Shown here one piece after another: positions 45,262-55,967 of a DNA stretch of 64,000 nt. A program made the translations under genes and the position numbers. The DNA is from Hortaea werneckii. Lineage: Eukaryota > Ascomycota > Dothideomycetes > Mycosphaerellales > Teratosphaeriaceae. The stretch is from contig JBAOKB010000115.1 in the NCBI GenBank assembly GCA_037044905.1, forward strand, positions 22,059 through 86,058, read 5' to 3'. Positions within the stretch are counted from its first letter, which is position 1. Every line of letters begins with the position of its first letter. The notes under the pieces were generated by a model. That model was not told where the DNA came from. It saw only the letters and a program-made list of their open reading frames with translations, and did not search any database.

Positions 45262-46422
45262 ATGCTTCGAACGTCTTCTTTTCTAGCTCTGTTGGCAGCT
45301 AGCGGCATTACTCTGGGTCTGCCACAAGACAAATGCTCAGCAGCTCCATTCAATGGACTGGCAAGTCTGTCTGGATGTGAGGCTGCGTCGACCCTGTGCG
45401 CAGAAGCAACATCTACAATTGTTCAAACGACGGCAGCAGCCCCAACAGCGAATTCAAGCCAAATATCAGGAGGGTCAAATGGCGTAGTGACCGTGACGCG
45501 AACGAGCGTCGATACTACAACTGTGAAGGTCACAATGTAAGCACCCTCTGCACGCGTATGTTTATACCAGGTACTGAGTCGATCGGTCAGGACGCCATCA
45601 ATTCCAGCTTGGGACGTGTCGACTAGAACAAATTACCGCACTACAACCATCACGACTTATGTTGAGGATCTCGGGACGACAGAGGCTCCCACGACATCAC
45701 AAGCGTGGCGCATGCGGCGGGGAGACGGCTGGAACGATCAAGTGGCCGCAGTCCCAGAGGAAGGCGGATGCGCCGCAGTTTCTCAGCTTGCCCGCCTCTC
45801 CGCGATATCCTCGATAGCACCTCAGGCAATTCCACATGCATGCGCCTGTGCAGGCTTCTCAGTACCAACGACCACCCGAGTAAGCACAGTCACGGCCGCT
45901 GCGTCAGACGGAGTGTCGCAGGGTGCCGCAGGCTTGGCATCAACAACTACGATCCTCATGGCCGGGCACGCTACTGTCAGACAAACGGTTCAGGCAGGCA
46001 CAACGATCTCCACGACAACAACCACAGATATCACCTCGACTTCGACCGTGACACTAGCCGCTCCGACGTACACTCAAGTGTACGGCCCAGGAAGCGGCTG
46101 CTCGATCCGCGAAGACGCCGAAAGCGAGCAGCTGGACACCAGCATTATCGAATCGAACGAAGCGTCGGAAATATGCCAGAGCTCATGTAGCCAGAAACCG
46201 AAGTGCTCGTTCGTGTTCGCGCAACAGCTGTTCCCGGACTATGGCCAGACACGCCCACACTTCCAGTGCTACTTTATTGATCATCATTTCAATGAGACAA
46301 TGGATTTGCAGTGTGGACAGAGCGAAGGGATTTGGGGCGAGGCTTGTGGGTTTGATGCTGAGGGAAGAGAAGAACCTGCTGAGCAGGTCTCCAACAGTAA
46401 AGGTAGTTGGTGGAAGTGGTAG
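45262..46422 (+). CDS. Secreted Thr-rich protein with Cys-rich C-terminal domain
   Basis: Not assigned to a named family. Exons 45262-45536 and 45591-46422 flank a 54-bp intron and give 368 residues. A clear signal peptide (MLRTSSFLALLAASGITLG) precedes CSAAPFNGLASLSGCEAAST. The middle is Thr/Ser/Ala-rich with repeated TTT and TSTST runs (TTISTTTTTDITSTSTVTLA), typical of O-mannosylated wall or surface proteins. The last 120 residues form a Cys-rich module (GSGCSIREDAES, EICQSSCSQKPKCSFVFAQQ, FQCYFIDHHFNETMDLQCGQ) that resembles PAN/apple-like domains in cysteine spacing. No GPI-anchor signal at the C-terminus. Possibly a secreted adhesin or wall protein; inference only. Confidence 0.8.
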
Positions 46423-46798
46423 TGTCGTGCAGCTGGTGACCAGTCTTCAGGCTGGTGTCCCAAGATATACTTTGCGTAGTTGTGAAGAGCTTGTGTCGCG
46501 TTTCAGGGAGAAGTTTTGAGATAATGCAATCCTTAATGCTATCGTTAATGCACAATTCAGTCAGATGGGAAGAGATCGTTCTACAGTACTATACTTGAGA
46601 TAGGCTTGTCGCGTTGACTGGCGGATGATCCCCGGAATTGCTTGCATTAGTGTTATCTAGCGTGTTCAAGCGCGACGCGTCGTGAGGCCAACCTTCTTTG
46701 CTGTTTCACCCGCCCCTCTGCCGTAAGATACAGCCCATGACAACTGGTGTCAGCACCATCTCCCTTCCACCTACCGATCTCCAACGCATATCCGCAGC
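46423..46798. other. Intergenic region before MCM5
   Basis: 376 bp with the 3' end of the secreted-protein gene and the MCM5 promoter. An ACGCGTCGTG stretch near 46675-46684 contains ACGCGT, the Mlu I cell-cycle box core known upstream of fungal replication genes. A single copy proves little. Confidence 0.5.
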
Positions 46799-49120
46799 AT
46801 GGACAGACAATCAGTGTACACGCTCTCCCTTTTCGGCGAAGACCGTAGCGCTGCGGGTGGTCAGGAGAGCAACCGCCAGATTCAGCAAGAGCTCGTCGAT
46901 TTCATACTCGAATTCCACCTCGACAATGTCTTCATATACCGCGATCAGATACGAGAAAATGTGCTGTCGAAGCAGTACTTTTGCGACATCGATATTGCGC
47001 ACCTGATCGCATTCAATGAGCACCTAGCGCAAAAACTGAACAACGAGCCTGCAGACATAATACCAATTGTATGTCTAGAACGCCTCAGGCAATCCAATGG
47101 CTCTTGCTGACGCTGTGATAGTTTGAAGGAGCTCTAAAGCAGTGCACGCAACGAATCCTCTATCCTTCTCGAAGCGCGACCGACCTCGAAGCCGCAAAGG
47201 CCCTTCCCGAGCACCAACTCCTTATCCATTCCTCCATAGCACACACCTCGATCCGTGGACTCACGGCAACGAATGTTTCACATCTAGTCCGCATACCAGG
47301 CATTGTGATCGGTGCCAGCACCCTCTCGAGTAAAGCGACCGCTCTCCACATCGAGTGCAGAAATTGCGGGTACAGCCAAAGCTTGCCCGTTAGCTCCGGT
47401 TTTACTGGTGTGACCCTTCCAAGAGCATGTGGTAGGCAGAAAGGCCCGGAAGATGCAAATGCAGAGCAGTGCCCGCTAGACCCATACTTTGTCGTTCACG
47501 AGAAGAGCCAATTCATCGACCAGCAGGTTCTGAAGCTGCAAGAGGCACCAGATGATGTACCCGTGGGTGAGCTGCCTCGTCATATTCTGGTCAGTGCAGA
47601 TCGGTATTTGGCAAATCGCGTGGTACCAGGCTCGAGATGTGTGGTCATGGGTGTTTTCAGCATTTACAACAGCCAGAAGAACAGCAAGAATAGCGGTGCA
47701 GTTGCCATTCGAAACCCATACCTGCGAGCTGTCGGTATCCAAACAGATATGAGCCACAACGCTGGTGGGTCAGGCATGACCTTCACAGAAGAAGAGGAGC
47801 AGGAATTTCTGGAGATGTCTCGGAGGCCGGACCTTTACAGTCTCTTCGCTTCATGCATTGCGCCTTCCATTTACGGAAACACAGACATCAAAAAAGCAAT
47901 TACATGTTTGCTGATGGGCGGCAGCAAGAAGATCTTACCGGACGGCATGAGGCTGAGAGGAGACATTAACGTTCTCATGCTGGGTGATCCCGGTACGGCA
48001 AAATCCCAACTGCTCAAATTTGTTGAGAAATGCGCTCCAATCGCCATTTACACTTCTGGTAAAGGTTCTTCTGCAGCTGGTCTGACTGCATCTGTTCAAC
48101 GTGACACCAGCACACGCGAGTTCTACCTTGAAGGCGGTGCTATGGTACTTGCAGACGGCGGAGCCGTTTGCATTGATGAATTCGATAAGATGAGAGACGA
48201 AGACAGAGTCGCCATTCACGAAGCCATGGAACAACAGACTATATCCATCGCCAAAGCCGGTATTACGACGATCCTCAATGCGCGTACTTCAGTTCTTGCA
48301 GCTGCCAACCCCATCTTCGGACGCTACGATGATCTTAAGAGTCCAGGCGAGAACATCGACTTCCAAACCACCATCTTATCACGTTTCGACCTCATCTTCA
48401 TCGTCCGCGACGAGCACGACCGCAACAGGGATGAGACGATCGCAAAGCACGTCATGGGCATCCACATGAACGGCCAGGGGGTGCAGCAGGAGCACCAGTC
48501 TGAAATCCCAGTGGAGAAGATGAAGCGCTACATCGCGTACGCTAAGTCCCGCTGTGCGCCTCGCATGTCCGCAGAAGCGGCCGAGAAGCTGTCGTCGCAT
48601 TTCGTCTCCATTAGACGACAAGTGGCGAGGGCAGAGCAAGACGCGAACCAAAGGAGTAGTATTCCGATCACCGTTCGTCAGCTTGAGTCTCTTGTCCGTA
48701 TTACTGAGTCTCTGGCGAAGATCGAACTGCAGCCCATCGCGACGGAGAAGCACGTTGATGAGGCTATCCGACTGTTCTTGGGTTCGACAATGGATGCGGT
48801 CATGTCCGCTGGTGGTGATACTTCTGCCCTTGGTATGACTGGGAACCGAGAGCTCGTGGAGGAGGTCCACAAGGTCGAGGAGGAGCTCCGCAGAAGGTAC
48901 GCACTGCCATACGCTTCTACCGTACTTACAGCATTGCTAATTTTGTTTCTGCAGATTGCCAATCGGCTACACTTCTTCGCTCGCTACTCTCCGCAGGGAA
49001 TTCGTCGAGCGCAAAGGCTACTCAGAGCAAAGTCTCAACCGCGCACTGCAAGTGCTGGTTAGGAGGGAAAGCGTGCAGTTCCGGAGAGGCGGCGCACTGG
49101 TACACCGCAGCGGTGTATAG
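46799..49120 (+). CDS. MCM5: DNA replication licensing factor MCM5
   Basis: Subunit of the MCM2-7 replicative helicase. Exons 46799-47068, 47122-48896 and 48955-49120, with introns of 53 and 58 bp, give 736 residues. The N-terminus DRQSVYTLSLFGEDRS and the junction IIPIFEGALKQCTQRI are MCM5-specific. A zinc-binding set lies around residue 168 (CRNCGYSQ, CGRQKG, QCPLDPY). Walker A GDPGTAKSQLLK is near 378, Walker B VCIDEFDKM near 439 and the arginine finger LSRFDLIF near 509. The last exon restores the winged-helix tail LPIGYTSSLATLRREFVERK. Without it, the read-through frame ends in unrelated residues. All ATPase motifs intact. Confidence 0.97.
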
Positions 49121-49897
49121 GCTGTGAATGTCGGAACGAGAGGGTGATGTGGAACGATGATTGCATGGGCTGGCGTTAGAAGGGAGGATCTTGACCGGGT
49201 GTTTGGGCCCGTTTGTGTGATACCATGCTGGAACGGCGTCGAGTACGGCAGTGTAATTGTGTAGCGCTTACAATGCGGAGATATTCATGTGCTGACGTCT
49301 GAAAAGCATGATGAGAGGCGTTGTGCAGAGTAAGTCTCGGTTGTATCCTGTTATTCCCTTTTTAACGGCCTAACGGCCTTTTCTGATGTCTGTAAAGGTC
49401 TTTCGACTTGACATCGCAAGTCAAAGCTTCGGGACACGCAAATATAGCGACACATGAGCATGCCGTGTACATCTCCATCTGCAACTCTCTTGACATTTCA
49501 AGAGACCAGCCGAAAAGATGTGTTTCCCTGCCTTCAAGGTTGACTCAATTTTTCTTCAGATCGAATCCCTTGTCCATTGATGGCTTGAAGCTTGACCTAT
49601 CCATTCCTTCTGAATCATGAAATCTCGGCTTCAGCACTCTGTTGGGCAATTAAACAACGCGTTCAATTCAAAGTTGTTCAGGCTGGAAGCGATTCTTTGC
49701 CGAAGCCGAGCTCATCAGTTGCTTCGGCACTTCAGCTTTCCTCCACCATCCGAAGACGGCCGATATACACACATGTATGCCGACGTCCGCCGAGGTCCTG
49801 ATCAGCGGCTTTTGAAAGCTTGGAAACTTGAAGGCAACATATATACGATATCCGCCGCATCAAATACTGTTGTTCCAGCCCGTTGAAGCGCAGTACA
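49121..49897. other. Intergenic region after MCM5
   Basis: 777 bp. A 89-residue frame at 49617-49886 has no family resemblance and is judged spurious. Nothing else recognised. Confidence 0.45.
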
Positions 49898-51299
49898 ATG
49901 TCGTCCAAGGAATCCTTCTCAATTTGGGACTACATTGGCATCGCCGGGACCGCTGCCAAAATCGGTAAAGGACCCAAACATGTAAACCTACACAAACGAT
50001 CGCTAACACCAAGTAAAAGCCACCGCAGTCGTCTATGCCTCCCTAACAGGGTTGTTGCGTCCACGTAAAGAGGTCCTGACGTATCGCGAATGGATCCAGA
50101 CTTGGACGATGTGGGGCTTCATCAACTATGGAACGATTAAGCAACGACAGTGAGATTTCTTCGCCGGAATGCAGAATCATGTTGCTGACTGTGGTTGTTA
50201 GATTGCTTGCGAGACCGACTGCGGATGGGTATATAGCATTTGCGAACAAGTCCGGTTTCACGCCTGAGGTCGTCTCGCTGGCACACGGGGCGAAATCGTG
50301 TTGGATAGGCGCGAAGGATGCTAGGACGGTGGTCTACTTTCTCCACGGTACTTTTTGAAACGATTATGCCTGTCTGCGTTATGATGCTAAGGGAAAAATG
50401 CAGGGGGCGGCTACATCAACCCGGCTTCGGCCCTGCACTTCCAATGGGCGCAGAAAATGGTAGATGAGGCGAGAGCGCATAACGAAAAGATGGCAGTGAT
50501 GGTATTGCACTACGGTATCACAGCCCAGTCCTCAGTTAATTGAGGGAAGATTGAGCTGATAACGATACTAGAGCTAGCGCCATCCGGCGCATATCCAAAA
50601 CAGCTCCACCAAGCGACAGCCGGCCTCCAATACCTCACTAACACTTGCGGCAAATCTCCCTCAGACGTAAGCAAGCCCACTGATGGAAGTTCAAGCAATC
50701 ACTGATTCACTATCGTAGATAATCGTAATTGGAGATTCAGCAGAGGGCAACCTCGCATGCGGCCTGTTCGCTCATCTTTGCCACCCGCACCCCTCCGTCA
50801 ATCCCGTCAAATTGTCTCGGCCACTGAAAGCAGGTATACTTGTGTCGCCCTGGGTGACGTTCGCACAGGATTCGCCTTCAATGAATGTAGACAGACCATT
50901 GGACTACATGTCCAGGTCGGCACTTGGGAACGCGTCGCAAGCGTTCATGTCAAACGCATCAGTGGACGAGTACAACACGCCGCTGTCTGCGAGTCCGGAG
51001 TTCTGGGAAAATCTGCCTGAAGCGGTGCAGAGCGTCAGAGTCCTGGCTGGGGGTGTGGAGCTATTTGCTGATGATATCAAGGCGTATGCCGAAAAGCTAA
51101 AGGTATGTTGTCAGTTTCATTACTCGCTCTTTGAAGCCACCCTAACCCAATCTCCGCGCAGGTCCACAACAGAGGCAAGGTAGAGATTTTCGTCGATAGC
51201 AAAGGGCAGCATGACACGCCCCTTGTTGATATTTTCAGAGGCCATGATGGGCCTTCGACAATGAAGGTGTACGACTGGTTGAATGAGCTTGTTGTGTAA
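49898..51299 (+). CDS. Alpha/beta hydrolase (Abhydrolase_3/HSL-like) with altered elbow
   Basis: Carboxylester hydrolase-like protein; substrate unknown. Seven exons (49898-49964, 50014-50149, 50202-50347, 50404-50514, 50572-50666, 50719-51102, 51162-51299) with six introns of 49-59 bp give 358 residues, normal for the family. The start is MSSKESFSIWDYIGIAGTAA. The third exon follows a GTGAGA donor and a TTAG acceptor with a GCTGAC branch; this removes an apparent frame break. The oxyanion motif is VVYFLHGGGYINPAS. The nucleophile elbow reads IVIGDSAEGNLA: the serine is present, but the usual GDSAG has Glu in place of the last Gly. The acid region is VLAGGVELFADD and the His is in VDSKGQHDTPLVD. 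The elbow change may weaken activity. Confidence 0.8.
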
Positions 51300-51578
51300 A
51301 AGCGAGCACTCACGTGCGCACGCCGACCCAGCAGCAAGAAAGATGAAGAAGTGCACACTTAGTACCCGTGAAGCCTGCTCGGACACATGACAAGAAGGAG
51401 CGGAGCCGTATGGCACGAACTTTGTAGTGGACAAACAATTCGTGGTGCCGAACAGTTGAAATGCATTGGTATCGAGTTCTCGAGATATGTGAAGTAGGCT
51501 TTTCAGCCATTAAAAAACATTTGGACGCCAGACTCCTCGCTAATGCCCAATCACTGGTACTTAGACCGATGTTCCGGT

Positions 51579-51922
51579 CTATTGGCCGAGCACCTTCTTA
51601 TCCTCTGCTAAAGTGTTAGTACCTCGTCTCTGCTCTTTGCATTGAAAATTCTCTCGACGTACTTTGCTGCATCATGAGCAGACCGTAGCGCTTCTTGAGC
51701 GTAACCCGGTGCCTGTACACGCAAACCTGGTCAGCGACATGCCCAAAAAGTAGTCCCGCGCCGTTTTCGCGATTGCCATCCCGCAGTGTATGCATACCTC
51801 GAGTACTTGTCATCGGGCGAGAACCTAGCTGGGTGCGCCGACTTGGTGACCTCGCCGTCAACGATCTTCTTCAGCGTGTACTGGCGCTTGCCATCCGGTC
51901 CGAGAGTGTACATGAGATGCAT
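51579..51922 (-). CDS. NOP10: H/ACA snoRNP protein NOP10
   Basis: Small core protein of H/ACA ribonucleoproteins, required for rRNA pseudouridylation and 18S rRNA processing. Three exons (51798-51922, 51663-51712, 51579-51607) with introns of 85 and 55 bp give 67 residues, the normal NOP10 size. Exon 1 is diagnostic: MHLMYTLGPDGKRQYTLKK then SAHPARFSPDDKYSR. Exon 2 gives HRVTLKKRYGLLMMQQ and exon 3 TEDKKVLGQ. The second intron has a perfect TACTAAC branch point followed by CACTTTAG. If it is not removed, a longer false tail (STSREFSMQRAETRY) results. Divergent from LCL2 across about 306 bp. Confidence 0.93.
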
Positions 51923-52228
51923 GGTTGGAGTCGCTGGACGGTATCGGTGCCTGTTGCGAGGGTAGAGGTAGTTGTGCGAGTCGGAGGTGTTGCGACGAGT
52001 GCTGCTGAGGTCTCGGTAGCTAGCTAAGCAGAAGATTGCAGTAGACGCCTTCCAGCAGAGAAAATGCGGAGATGGACGGAAAAGCCAAGATTTCACATGC
52101 GCCGGGAGCGACCGCGACATGCATTGGATGCCTTAGGCTACTCCGGCCAGCCATTGGACACCTCACTGCTGCCGACAACACATCCATAGCATTGAGAGAA
52201 GGTACATCAAATCACAATACCTGTCGCG
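51923..52228. promoter_or_regulatory. Divergent NOP10/LCL2 promoter region
   Basis: 306 bp between divergent starts. No gene or nameable site seen. Confidence 0.45.
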
Positions 52229-52636
52229 ATGCATCTACTCAGCCTCTTGACGCCTTTGCTCTTCCTCGTTTTACCCGCGACTGCGCAATTTCAGTTCTTT
52301 GAGCACATGTTTGGAGGCGGCGGGGGGCCTCAGCAACCACCCCAGAACGCTGCAAGTGACAGCTCCTGGTACCAAGCACAATATGAGAATGGTGAGTAAG
52401 AAGTTCACATCTTTCTAGCGCTCTGTCTGACCCTTAGTGAAGCTCGTTGCGACAAGTACCTCTGCCCGCACACCCTATCCTGCGTCCACTTCCCACACCA
52501 CTGTCCGTGCGCGTTCCCAGCCGTCGAGGATAAGGTCGAGCTAGGGGACGGGAGTATGATTTGCGCGTCAAAGAGCGGCTGGAGTCAAGGAGAGGCAGGA
52601 CGAAAGATCGAGCTTGCAAGAAAAGGATTGCTATAA
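52229..52636 (+). CDS. LCL2: LCL2-type secretory-pathway protein
   Basis: Small secreted or ER protein of the fungal Long-Chronological-Lifespan 2 family, linked in yeast to ER-associated degradation. Exons 52229-52391 and 52443-52636 flank a 51-bp intron and give 118 residues. Signal peptide MHLLSLLTPLLFLVLPATAQ is followed by FQFFEHMFGGGGG. The conserved second half is CDKYLCPHTLSCVHFPHHCP then CAFPAVEDKVELGDGSMICA, ending EAGRKIELARKGLL, the family terminus. Two 3' splice sites lie 5 nt apart (TTAG then TGAAG); only the second keeps frame. Six cysteines likely form disulphides. Confidence 0.92.
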
Positions 52637-52802
52637 GTGTTTTGACTGCTCTGTGGTTCTAAAACCAGGACCTTAGGACTTGAGTGTAGGGAAGGAAAGC
52701 CAGGAGATGGCAAGTCTGAGAAAAGATGACGTTACGACATTATCATGCGCGTTACTGCAAAACAACTAGCGAACCCGAACATTCCAGAGGTCAGACTACC
52801 GA

Positions 52803-54950
52803 TTAAGCGGTCCCCTCCTCAACGCCAGCTCTGATAGGCGAGCTCTGGTTCATGAACTTGTAGCGATAGGCTTGTGGCCTGTCCACACCTACTTCCTCCC
52901 GACCCCACTGATGCAAGAGGGCCTTGCTCATGGTCAACCTCTCATGCTCTAGCCGTTGGACCTTATTCCGCCAGTAGGCCTCACGGTCCTTGAACTTGGC
53001 TGTGAGCTGAGCATCAAGAGCTTTGTTCACCTCGTCGACTTCGCTCATCTTGGCCTTGAGCTCATTAACTTCGTCTTGGAGAGCGTCCACATCAGATTGG
53101 AGAGACTCCTTGACGGTGTTGTGATGCTCTTCAGCAGCGGTGAGATTATCTTGCGCGCTGTCCCGCTCGACTATGGCATCGTTGAGACGGGACTGGCTTG
53201 CCTCCATTTCGTCTCGTAGTCCGTCTCGCTCCTTCTGCAATTCGTTGACCATTGCCTCGTCCTTCTTGCGAGCTCTGGCGAGATCATCGTCACGGGCATT
53301 GCGCTCGTTCCTAAGCTGTTTCTGCAATTCTGCGATCTGGTCTCGCAGACTATCGGCAAGTTCTACAGCTCTGTCATTCTCAGACGAGATGCGAAGCGTC
53401 TCAGCATCGCGTGACATGCGTAGCTCATCCACCTCTGCGCGTAGCGTTGCCACGATGCCTTCGGTTGCTGATTTGGCAGATTGAAGATTGGATGCTTCAG
53501 CGCATGCGGTCTTGAGTTGACTCTCAAGATTCGCAATAGTCGTTGCGGACGTCTGCTGTGTTTGTTGCAGCTCGCTCTGCAGTCTCTGAATATCCCCAAA
53601 GCCATTTTGTTTGGAATCTGTTTGTGACTTGATCATGTCGAGCTCCTGTTGGCGCATCTCGAGATTTATTTCAGCACGTCTTCTGGCCTCTTTCTCCGAA
53701 TCAAGCTCATGCTTCGGTATGTTGTGTTCCTCACGGTCCTGCTTTGATCGCACAGCATCGTCTTTAAGCTTCTCAATCTCGTTCTCGTGTCGCTTCTGCA
53801 CTTCTTGGGCTTCTCTTCCAGCCACCTCAAGCTTCTCTTCGCTCTGCCGTAGTCTCGCCTTCTGCTCCACAAACTCCTCTCTGAAGTCGTCCGCTCTCCT
53901 TTGTGCTTCGTCCCTGAAGCTCTCTAAGTCCTTTTCTCTCCTCTCGTAGTAGCTGACCTGCTGCTCGTGCAGTGCCTTCTCATTTTGACGAAGGCGCTGC
54001 TCATCGTTGAGGGCTTGCTTCAACGCCTCATTGAGGTGGCTCAGCTGGTTGCACTTGATTTGGACATCTCTCAGTTGGCGAACGAGCTCCGGCTCGCGCG
54101 CCGAAGGCCCTGCTTGGAGGTACGATGAGGCTCGACGAGCCGACATAGAGCGCTGAATGATAGGTGAACGCACTGGCGACAGAGTTGGGCTTGATGGGCG
54201 ACCAGGTGTGGACGACTTGCTCATTTTCGAAGGGGATGGTTCCATTCCAGCGTCCGACTGAGCCTGATCAGGCGAACGAGATCCTGTCCTCTGAGTGGCA
54301 GGCGTCGTACTCTGTACGAATTGGTGCTGGGAATTTGAAGTCGGGCGTTGTGGTGTGAGTTCGCTGTGATAGTCTTCTACGGTAGGTTGCAGAAACACGT
54401 TGTGGTTGTTCTGAGGCTGGAGCGGAGCCGGCGTGGCTGAGGCATACGGGTTCCAATCTGAAGTGACATGCTCTTCATCTCCGGTGCCATCTTCCTCGCC
54501 GTGCTCTGACGGCTGTATGTCCCAGACGCTCTCTTTCGGCGGGCTGTCGCTCGGGGTATGGCGACTCATTTCCTCCCCATGCTGCGTCTTACGATCGGGC
54601 GAACGTGGGATCTCCAAATGCTGCCTATCGCCTGTGCTATGTTGACTGTTTCGCGCATTTACATCGTTCTCCTTCAAGGTCTGCAGCACACCCCTCCCGC
54701 TCTTTGCGCCTAGGCTTCTCACGGTTCCGCGGCTGAAAGACGACCCGCCGCCGCGCATCCACTTCTCCATGTTCAGCGTGAAGTCACTTGGACCCTCGAT
54801 ATCTTCGCTGCGAAGTCGGTCGATGTGTGGTTTGACTGGTGAGGAGGCATTGCTGTCATTAATTCCTAATGCGTCGAGGTCGAGCTCGTAGTCTGATTCG
54901 GCACGCGAAGATGGGCGCGAGTATGCGCGTTGAGGTGGACTTGACTGCAT
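52803..54950 (-). CDS. Long coiled-coil protein, possible spindle-pole/microtubule component
   Basis: 715 residues from the first ATG at 54950; the frame is open to 54998 but only with a TTG start. The N-terminal third is disordered and Ser/Pro-rich with a short conserved-looking patch (SDFTLNMEKWMRGGGSSFSR). From about residue 290 to 660 it is almost continuous coiled coil (for example LVRQLRDVQIKCNQLSHLNE, LRQNEKALHEQQVSYYERRE). The C-terminus YWRNKVQRLEHERLTMSKAL then LHQWGREEVGVDRPQAYRYK looks specific. The layout resembles fungal spindle-pole-body proteins such as Ppc89 or other CLD-type coiled-coil proteins, but I cannot assign it firmly. Role inferred from architecture only. Confidence 0.7.
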   Translation of the reverse strand: MQSSPPQRAYSRPSSRAESDYELDLDALGINDSNASSPVKPHIDRLRSEDIEGPSDFTLNMEKWMRGGGSSFSRGTVRSLGAKSGRGVLQTLKENDVNARNSQHSTGDRQHLEIPRSPDRKTQHGEEMSRHTPSDSPPKESVWDIQPSEHGEEDGTGDEEHVTSDWNPYASATPAPLQPQNNHNVFLQPTVEDYHSELTPQRPTSNSQHQFVQSTTPATQRTGSRSPDQAQSDAGMEPSPSKMSKSSTPGRPSSPTLSPVRSPIIQRSMSARRASSYLQAGPSAREPELVRQLRDVQIKCNQLSHLNEALKQALNDEQRLRQNEKALHEQQVSYYERREKDLESFRDEAQRRADDFREEFVEQKARLRQSEEKLEVAGREAQEVQKRHENEIEKLKDDAVRSKQDREEHNIPKHELDSEKEARRRAEINLEMRQQELDMIKSQTDSKQNGFGDIQRLQSELQQTQQTSATTIANLESQLKTACAEASNLQSAKSATEGIVATLRAEVDELRMSRDAETLRISSENDRAVELADSLRDQIAELQKQLRNERNARDDDLARARKKDEAMVNELQKERDGLRDEMEASQSRLNDAIVERDSAQDNLTAAEEHHNTVKESLQSDVDALQDEVNELKAKMSEVDEVNKALDAQLTAKFKDREAYWRNKVQRLEHERLTMSKALLHQWGREEVGVDRPQAYRYKFMNQSSPIRAGVEEGTA

Positions 54951-55967
54951 GATAGTAATGGTCTTTCTCGATCCACGCACGTTCTGTATACCATGCAAGA
55001 CTCGGTAATCACGTCACAATGTTGCGCGTGGTTGGAAAGAACATGAGGTGGAGTTGTTGTTTGCGGTTGCTGTTGTTTAGAGGTTTCCTTTTTCGGGACG
55101 AGGCGGAACCGCTTCCGCACATCGCGGCGCTTAGCACATGTTCTCCCTTCACCTTTACACCACTGCTTCTTGCCCATCCGCCCAGATCTATGCTGATAGG
55201 TTGCTAGCACAAAGCAAAAAAAAGAAAAAGTGCTACGAAGATTAATGAGATCTTCTCGATACAAAAGTGACAAGATGACAAAGTCAAGACACGCCATTTA
55301 ATAGCGCAATCGATATACGGTGCTAGCTACAGCCGTCAAATGCAATAATATTGGGCAGCTTTCAACCTGTTTCGCAGAATACAGCATATGCTGTACTTCA
55401 AGACATCCAGATTCTTTCACCGCCTCGAGTACTGCGTAATGCATCGCGTTTGCCAACGTCGTCCAGCTTCTTTACGTGACTCCAGTCGTGATCTTGCAGA
55501 CGCGTCATCCGGTTGCGGCAGAGCCGGGCGTTGCCGTGAGGAATTCATTGGTATGAGAACCGAATAGTGCTGTGGCATACTTTGGGACGTTCCAAGTACG
55601 CCAAAAGGCAGCACGCCACGAACATTCCACAATCCGAGCTGAGGCACTATTCAAATTCGAACAGTCATCCTGCCATGCTAGAGGTGGCAGATGGGGGTTT
55701 TAGGGTGAGCGATATCGGTTCAATGCTGGGTAGTCTGTGGGCGAGACGTCTGAAGCTACTTGTGCCAGCCTTAGAGACACAAGTCCTGACGTCTGGGCGC
55801 AAGATGGCGTGACCTTTGTAATGTTCGCCCGTGACTATTGGTGATATTCATCTGGGTTGGCAGTTGGACGCTTGCGCGCGGTCGAGAGGGCTGAAAACGC
55901 TTTCGAGTTTGTTTTTTCTTGATTGAAAGACGCTTTTCCATTCCCCTCTTTCTTCCACACATGGCCC
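54951..55967. other. Intergenic region between coiled-coil gene and NOB1
   Basis: About 1 kb. Only short frames without family resemblance, plus an A-rich run near 55215-55230. It contains the coiled-coil gene's promoter and the 3' end of NOB1. Confidence 0.45.

Noticed and set aside
50070..50202. Apparent frameshift in the alpha/beta hydrolase, first read as a pseudogene lesion
   Set aside because: A 52-bp intron at 50150-50201 (GTGAGA donor, GCTGAC branch, TTAG acceptor) restores frame exactly and joins FINYGTIKQRQ to LLARPTADGY, which fits the family. An alternative 61-bp intron at 50081-50141 also kept frame but dropped the family-like TYREWIQ segment.
54951..54998. Longer N-terminus for the coiled-coil protein
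   Set aside because: It starts at a TTG codon; the first ATG at 54950 is preferred.
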